A stretch of 64,000 bases of DNA from Cydia pomonella (taxonomy: Eukaryota; Arthropoda; Insecta; Lepidoptera; Tortricidae), in NCBI RefSeq assembly GCF_033807575.1, contig NC_084716.1, positions 9,052,001-9,116,000 on the forward strand, given 5' to 3'. A model generated the notes under the pieces. The model saw only the letters and a program-made list of their open reading frames with translations. It was not told the DNA's origin and did not search any database. Positions 62,360 through 64,000 of the stretch are shown in pieces. The position numbers and the translations under genes were made by a program. Every line of letters begins with the position of its first letter. The first letter of the stretch is position 1.

Positions 62360-62944
62360 TTAGGCGGGATGTAGGTTACTAGGACCAGGTCCAGGAGACA
62401 GAAGTCTAGAGTTGAGTGTATGCACCCAACCTCAGACTCATGAATCTGGGATCCGGAAACCTGGGTCACCCAGCATAAGGAATGGACGCTATGAGCGGTG
62501 AAAATCGGTGATCTGAAAGTAAATAAAACAAATATATCATTTCTTAAAAGTTCTATTTCAACTTTATCGATCAACAATCAAATTACTAAAATAATTATAT
62601 CTTTTAAACCTACTAATATTCTTCTCTATGGTCATATATTCTATGGTACCTAGCTCAAGTAGAAAGAAAATATCAATTGTGATAGGTCGTGTAAATAACC
62701 CTATCTAACTAGTACTGTTGTTGGTTGAAATGTTACGCCCAACCTTGCGTATTTTTCTTTTCTTCGATTAAGAGTGTCTTGTACATCCATGGCCCGCTTC
62801 ACGTGTGTGATGAAACCATCTCTACTTTCTTGTTTAGACTCTAAAGAGTTTAGAGACTTCAGAGGTTAATGATAGCAACATGAATGCTGAAATGGAGGTT
62901 GCTTCTTGGCTTGCAGACTGATATTAAAAGTTATTAATAATGAG

Positions 62945-63068
62945 TACAGTCAGCTGCAAAAAGATTAGTCCTTCAAAAATATCTTCTCTCAACTCTTAGA
63001 CTGGTAATAATTTAGCGAAGATGTTTTTGTATGGCCTAATCGTGTATATCTTTTTGCAGCTGACTGTA
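62945..63068. mobile_element. MITE with ACAGTCAGCTGCAAAAAGAT ends, about 124 bp
   Basis: Left ACAGTCAGCTGCAAAAAGAT is matched by the inverted ATCTTTTTGCAGCTGACTGT on the right. Outer TA dinucleotides suggest a Tc1/mariner-type insertion. Confidence 0.88.
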
Positions 63069-63220
63069 CTTACTTTCATCCCCCGAAGAGAATTACATAT
63101 TTTCTTCTGTCATTTGTCTGTCTATCTCACCATTTCAGGATTCTCTTTTACAACATTTGGTTTGGAAAACTAAATATTTTCTTACCTGATGGTATCAAGT
63201 ATCAACTCTTTATTCACGCT

Positions 63221-63355
63221 GGATATTGTTCCTGTTCTGTGGTGGTGTCATCATTATTTAAAACAACAGAAGATTCGCCAATGATAATGTCATTGATATT
63301 ACTCAGCCTGTGGCTGTCATTTAGCACATCAACATCCAGAAATGAGAGTTCCATC
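63221..63355 (-). pseudogene. exon adjoining the SAM-like piece (unclassified element gene)
   Basis: After a TTATTTCAG acceptor the frame reads MELSFLDVDVLNDSHRLSNI, NDIIIGESSVVLNND and an acidic tail to a stop near 63221. It probably follows the SAM exon at 63700, but the simplest join does not keep frame, so either the splice choice is wrong or an indel is present. Confidence 0.4.
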
Positions 63356-63388
63356 TGAAATAAGCCATATATCAATACTAACGTATCA

Positions 63389-63608
63389 GGACCGGTTGAC
63401 AACCGATCTGGCCTAGTGCCTATGAAGCCGGATGGTCCTGGGTTTGAATCCCAGTAAGGGCATTTATTTGTGTAATAATCACAGACGTTTTTTTCTGAGT
63501 CATGGGTGTTTTCTAAGTATGTACCTATTTAAGTATTTGTATATTATGTGTATTGTTGGCTGAGTAGGCCACATTACAAGCCTGTAATATTTATTTATTT
63601 ATTTTATT
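63389..63608 (+). mobile_element. tRNA-derived SINE (plus strand)
   Basis: The head has an A-box-like CTGGCCTAGTGCC and a B-box GGGTTTGAATCCC, then GGGCATTTATTTGTGTAAT, GAGTCATGGGTGTTTTCTAA and a TTTA-repeat tail (63590-63606). It is the same family as 6676-6964, in the opposite orientation. It lies in the intron between the two exons of the SAM-like gene. Confidence 0.88.
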
Positions 63609-63696
63609 AAATAAGTATTAGTTTTATTTTATCAGTAACAAAAATTCTTCTTTGTTTTACACAGGCGAAAAGCTGATAATTTAATAAGTTTGTTAC

Positions 63697-63900
63697 CTGC
63701 ATGGGTTTGTTTGTACAATTTTTTTTAAATCAGCTAAATTCTTTAAAAATTTGGCTCGGTCTCCAATTGGTTTTATTAATTCTTGACAGAGCTCATCGTC
63801 GAGCAGCACCAATGTATCGGCAGTAACATTATTATCTGAAAAGAGAGATATATTGTATATAGTTCCTGAATATAGCGCTGTAACAGTCGGACAGGTAGAC
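63697..63900 (-). pseudogene. SAM-domain-like exon of an unclassified element gene
   Basis: Minus strand: SLFSDNNVTADTLVLLDDEL then CQELIKPIGDRAKFLKNLAD and LKKIV, ending at a GTAAC donor after CAG. The (V/I)...L..L....L.ELI..IGDR.KFL pattern fits a sterile alpha motif (protein-protein interaction fold), which in many repeated arthropod genes precedes a region like fragment B (54735-54927). Start not seen. Confidence 0.5.
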
Positions 63901-64000
63901 AGAGTCACACCTTAAAAACCTTTTACCTTTTTTAGGTTCCGCAGACAAAATGGCAAAAACGGAACCCTTCTATAATCTATCCATGATAATGGGCTAGTAT
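63848..64000. repeat. dispersed repeat shared with 55446-55625
   Basis: Same order of words as the copy at 55446 (TAGTTCCTGAATATAGCGCT ... CATGATAATGGGCTAGTA). It overlaps the outer part of the SAM-like open frame, so part of that frame is repeat. It may continue beyond the window. Confidence 0.85.

Noticed and set aside
62317..62577. 86-residue minus-strand frame
   Set aside because: Begins in unassigned sequence and ends within the MITE at 62185-62359; no recognisable domain.
63389..63480. Functional tRNA gene
   Set aside because: A- and B-box-like sequences are present, but the sequence continues into a shared SINE body and TTTA tail and recurs at 6676-6964; no closed cloverleaf with an acceptor stem is evident.

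Overview
The window looks like animal, almost certainly insect and most likely lepidopteran (moth or butterfly), nuclear DNA. It is AT-rich, has spliced genes with GT..AG introns, tRNA-derived SINEs ending in TTTA-type tails, and many short inverted-repeat elements. I found no complete, conventional host gene. The window is a dense mosaic of transposable elements, many nested or abutting, with short stretches of unassigned sequence between them.

Layout. 1-7500: remnants of piggyBac and Tc1-like transposases, then a cluster of interleaved MITEs, a tandem duplication, a TA-flanked MITE and a minus-strand SINE. 7571-15211: a large DNA transposon with inverted repeats of about 289 bp. It carries an unbroken 1,443-codon minus-strand gene with an FEN1/XPG-like nuclease region and a C-terminal cysteine-rich CXC-like tail (best fit: Academ superfamily). 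Its 5' side is interrupted by a truncated LINE. 15385-18160: piggyBac, Harbinger and copia debris, plus a TATA-type promoter followed by an unusual array of hairpins with covarying stems. 18164-23352: a near-complete Ty1/copia element (minus strand, CTTTT target duplication). 24517-26329: a degraded hAT. 26490-35318: a Harbinger relic split by a BEL/Pao retrotransposon (27223-34025, AGTAT duplication) whose LTRs differ at one position. 35319-37737: a second hAT with a small piggyBac-type MITE inside. 38120-39777: MADF and THAP coding remnants.

40218-52306 is a 12-kb block of three elements laid end to end with only shared target-site bases between them: a MITE, a Harbinger element containing a DD41D Tc1/mariner-type element, and a piggyBac element containing a miniature gag-protease-only LTR element. 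52800-64000 holds a third Harbinger fragment, LINE, gypsy and copia fragments, unclassified transposon genes including a SAM-like domain, more MITEs and a plus-strand SINE.

Two organisational points stand out. First, the three Harbinger copies share a layout in which the transposase (+) and a MADF-type accessory gene (-) interdigitate, each gene's coding exon lying in the other's intron. Second, the insertions can be ordered from their target duplications: DD41D inside Harbinger, mini-LTR inside piggyBac, BEL inside Harbinger, LINE inside the Academ-like element. All family names come from motifs I could read in the translations; no database search was possible.
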